Shown: in pieces, positions 4,670-6,861 of the stretch
How positions within the stretch are numbered: position 1 is the first letter of the stretch
Layout of the letters: each line of letters opens with the position of its first letter
Source of the DNA: an uncultured Gemmatimonadota bacterium
GTDB taxonomy: Bacteria; Gemmatimonadota; Gemmatimonadetes; Longimicrobiales; Gaopeijiaceae
NCBI GenBank assembly: GCA_938030915.1
Contig: CALHIO010000251.1
Coordinates: 1-6,861, forward strand
Direction: 5' to 3'
DNA length: 6,861 nucleotides
Program-made: the position numbers and the translations under genes
Notes under the pieces: generated by a model
Told to the model about the DNA's origin: nothing
Seen by the model: the letters and a program-made list of their open reading frames with translations, nothing else
Database searches by the model: none

Positions 4670-6861
4670 ATGACCACGATGCTCCGCCGACTACCCGTCG
4701 CGTCCGCGCTCATCGCAGCGCTGACGATGACTGCTCTCCCCCTTTCGGCTCAGACGGTCGAGGAAAACGACAGCTCCGCCCGCGAGGCCCGCCGAGACAA
4801 CGGCCTGCCCCTGATCCCTACGCGCACGCTGGACTTCACGACGAGCGAGGGAACCTGGATCTCGGTCGACCTGTCACCCGACCAGGGCACGATCCTCTTC
4901 GAACTCCTGGGGGACCTGTACACCATCCCGGCCTCTGGAGGAGACGCGACGCGCATCACGAGCGGCCAGGGATACGACATGCAGCCCCGGTATTCGCCCG
5001 ACGGAAGCCGGATCGTCTTCGTCAGTGACCGCGACGGATCGGAAAACCTCTGGATCGCGAATGCCGACGGGTCGGACGCACATCAGCTGACCGACGGAGA
5101 GCGGGAGAACTACATGTCGCCCGTATGGACGCCGGACGGCTCGTACGTGATGGCGACCAAAGGCACTCAGCAGTGGCTGTACCACGTCGATGGTGGATCC
5201 GGAGTTCAGGTCACAGGCCACCGCGCCGAAGGGGCACCTGCGCCTGCCTCCCACTTCGGCGCGGCCTTCGGACCGGACGACCGCTACGTCTGGTTGAATC
5301 TGAGCGGCAACCTCGGCGGTGGACTCACCGCGGACGGCTTCGTCGGGGGCACATCGGGACTCGGGCTCGACCCGGCTGCGATGTGGGGAGGGGAGAGCGC
5401 CCCCGCAGACGAGGCTCTTACATGGAATCCGGACGACTATGACAGGCTGATGCCGGAGCCGGGGGATCCCGGCTTCGGGCCCGAGCACGGGCCACGTTCC
5501 TCGGCCCGCCAGCTCGGGAGCTACCAGATCGGGATGCTCGATCGCGAGACCGGCCGCGTCTTCGTTCGGACGCACGAGCACGAGGGCGCGTTCCGCCCGA
5601 TGCCCAGTCCGGACGGGCGCTGGCTGGTCTACGCTACGCGCTACGATGCGAGCACCGCGCTCAAGCTGCGTGACCTGGAGACCGGTGAGGAGCAGTGGCT
5701 GGTGATGGACGTCCAGAGAGACGACTCGCAGGGAGGACGTACACGTGACCGTGACGTCTATCCGGGCGGGGCGTGGACCGCGGACTCCCGTTCGCTGATC
5801 ACCAGCTATGGCGGCAAGATCATGCGCGTGAGTGTGCCCTCGGGTGAGGCGACCGAAGTCCCGTTCACGGCGCATATCCAGCAGGACCTCGGGCCGCTCT
5901 CCCTCTTCGACTACCCGATCGACGACGAGTCGCTTCGCGTCGCACAGATCAGGGGCGCCCGTCCTTCGCCCGACGGTGAGCACGTTGTTTTTTCCGCACT
6001 CGACCGCCTGTGGATCGCCGAACTCACCGAGCCGGCCGGGACACAGACCGAAGGCTTCCCCGTGCTGCGAGACGCCGAACGCCTCACCGGGTCGACCGAC
6101 GTGGAGCACGCGCCCGTATGGTCATCGGATGGACGCTGGATCGCCTACGTGACGTGGAACGACTCGGTCGGCGGTGACATATGGCGCGTTCGTGCGGACG
6201 GGGGCGATCCGGAGCGACTGACCACCCGCTCCGCGTTCTACGACAAGATCGCCTACACCTCGGACGGCTCCCGACTCATGGCCGTTCGCGGATCGAAGAT
6301 GCATCGCATGCGAACCCTCGAGGACTTCGGCAGCCACAGTCCGACCGCCGAGCTCGAGTATGTGTGGCTTCCCGCGGACGGGGGCGACGCGGAACGGATC
6401 ACCTGGGTAGGCAGCGGGCAGACCCAGCAAGGGCGCAACGCGCCACACGTGGGGCCCGATCCTGAGCGGATGTACGTATGGGCCGGCCGCGAAGGCCTGC
6501 TCTCCATGCGCATGGACGGCACGGACATCCGAGTCGAGGTGAAGGTGACCGCGCCGGCCCGACCCGGTCCCGGCAGCGCCCCGACACCCGACGAGGTGGT
6601 ACTCTCGCCCGATGGCTCCCGCGCCATCGTGCGGGCAAACCGGAACGTCTACCTCATTACCGTTCCACCCGTCGGAGGCGAGCCCCCCACGGTCTCGGTA
6701 TCCAATTCTTCCGCGGTCCCGACCCGTCGGCTCACGAAGGTCGGTGGCGACTTCGTCGGATGGAGCCACGACGCCTCCATCGCCCACTACTCGATCGGCC
6801 GGAGTTACTTCGAGTACGACGTCGAGACCGCGGACGCCCTCATCGCCGACTCGGTCACGAC
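4670..6861 (+). CDS. Secreted PD40/TolB-like beta-propeller protein, probably N-terminal part of a PD40-amidohydrolase; C-terminus cut by window edge
   Basis: 730 codons are present and the frame is open at the right edge. Residues 1-27 are a Sec signal peptide (RRLPVASALIAAL core, likely cut after LSA before Gln28), with no lipobox. The rest is PD40 repeat: SPDG-type turns at about 69, 109, 154, 201, 312, 370, 433, 485, 530, 595, 646 and 699, each followed by a hydrophobic strand such as SRIVFVSDRDG or GRWLVYATRY and then a WI/LYTI-type strand. This is the WD40-like fold of TolB and tricorn-type proteins. A Gly/Pro-rich non-repeat insert spans about 211-283. From memory, the opening (LIPTRTLDFTTSEGTW, LFELLGDLYTIP) matches long Gemmatimonadota-like proteins with a C-terminal metal-dependent amidohydrolase domain. 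No amidohydrolase motif is inside the window, so that activity is inference. ATG 4670 is chosen for its signal peptide and a weak AAGAG 7 bases upstream; ATG 4679 is possible. Confidence 0.88.
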   Translation, partial: MTTMLRRLPVASALIAALTMTALPLSAQTVEENDSSAREARRDNGLPLIPTRTLDFTTSEGTWISVDLSPDQGTILFELLGDLYTIPASGGDATRITSGQGYDMQPRYSPDGSRIVFVSDRDGSENLWIANADGSDAHQLTDGERENYMSPVWTPDGSYVMATKGTQQWLYHVDGGSGVQVTGHRAEGAPAPASHFGAAFGPDDRYVWLNLSGNLGGGLTADGFVGGTSGLGLDPAAMWGGESAPADEALTWNPDDYDRLMPEPGDPGFGPEHGPRSSARQLGSYQIGMLDRETGRVFVRTHEHEGAFRPMPSPDGRWLVYATRYDASTALKLRDLETGEEQWLVMDVQRDDSQGGRTRDRDVYPGGAWTADSRSLITSYGGKIMRVSVPSGEATEVPFTAHIQQDLGPLSLFDYPIDDESLRVAQIRGARPSPDGEHVVFSALDRLWIAELTEPAGTQTEGFPVLRDAERLTGSTDVEHAPVWSSDGRWIAYVTWNDSVGGDIWRVRADGGDPERLTTRSAFYDKIAYTSDGSRLMAVRGSKMHRMRTLEDFGSHSPTAELEYVWLPADGGDAERITWVGSGQTQQGRNAPHVGPDPERMYVWAGREGLLSMRMDGTDIRVEVKVTAPARPGPGSAPTPDEVVLSPDGSRAIVRANRNVYLITVPPVGGEPPTVSVSNSSAVPTRRLTKVGGDFVGWSHDASIAHYSIGRSYFEYDVETADALIADSVT

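Noticed and set aside
4380..4673. 97-codon plus-strand frame bridging the M28-PD40 gap and ending in an ATGA overlap with the PD40 start
   Set aside because: The overlap looks like coupling, but the translation is low-complexity Ser/Pro/Arg-rich, starts inside the M28 gene and has no ribosome binding site. The overlap is likely coincidence.
4874..6109. 411-codon open frame on the minus strand
   Set aside because: Antisense to the PD40 repeats, which clearly code on the plus strand; the translation is Arg/Val-rich without recognisable domains.
1..6861. CRISPR array, tRNA, rRNA, insertion sequence or prophage parts
   Set aside because: No regularly spaced repeats, tRNA-like cloverleaf, terminal inverted repeats with transposase, or phage motifs were seen on reading both strands.

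Overview
This 6,861-base window is GC-rich bacterial DNA (roughly 65% GC by eye) with two divergent gene groups. It looks like a Gemmatimonadota-type genome, probably an uncultured environmental member. That placement is inferred from the GC content, the Sec signal peptide ending in Ser-Ala-Gln, and the mix of secreted M28 peptidase, PD40-propeller protein and PQQ quinoprotein. It was not tested by any search.

Minus strand, right to left: (1) a secreted DNase I-like endonuclease/exonuclease/phosphatase (EEP) protein (2645-1812); (2) a cytoplasmic metallophosphoesterase (1815-1216) whose ATG overlaps the EEP stop as ATGA; (3) after 58 bases, a PQQ-dependent alcohol dehydrogenase of the methanol/ethanol family (1157 to the left edge, incomplete) with all visible cofactor and catalytic residues. 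They are co-directional and tightly spaced, so they are probably one transcription unit. A possible promoter lies directly upstream of the EEP start.

Plus strand, left to right: (4) a complete lipoprotein M28 zinc aminopeptidase with a PA-type insert (2738-4420); (5) after 249 non-coding bases, the first 730 codons of a secreted protein built from about 12 PD40/TolB-like beta-propeller repeats (4670 to the right edge). Its N-terminus resembles the long PD40-amidohydrolase proteins, but any catalytic domain lies outside the window.

Four of the five products carry an export signal, so the locus looks like part of a periplasmic or surface scavenging repertoire: alcohol oxidation, phosphoester cleavage and peptide trimming. 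I saw no tRNA, rRNA, CRISPR array, insertion sequence or phage gene. No clearly new system is evident. The points most worth a second look are the 12-blade propeller with its insertion, the coupled pair of unrelated phosphoesterases aimed at different compartments, the GN-Gly substitution in the metallophosphoesterase, and the possible leaderless promoter with an overlapping palindrome in the divergent spacer.
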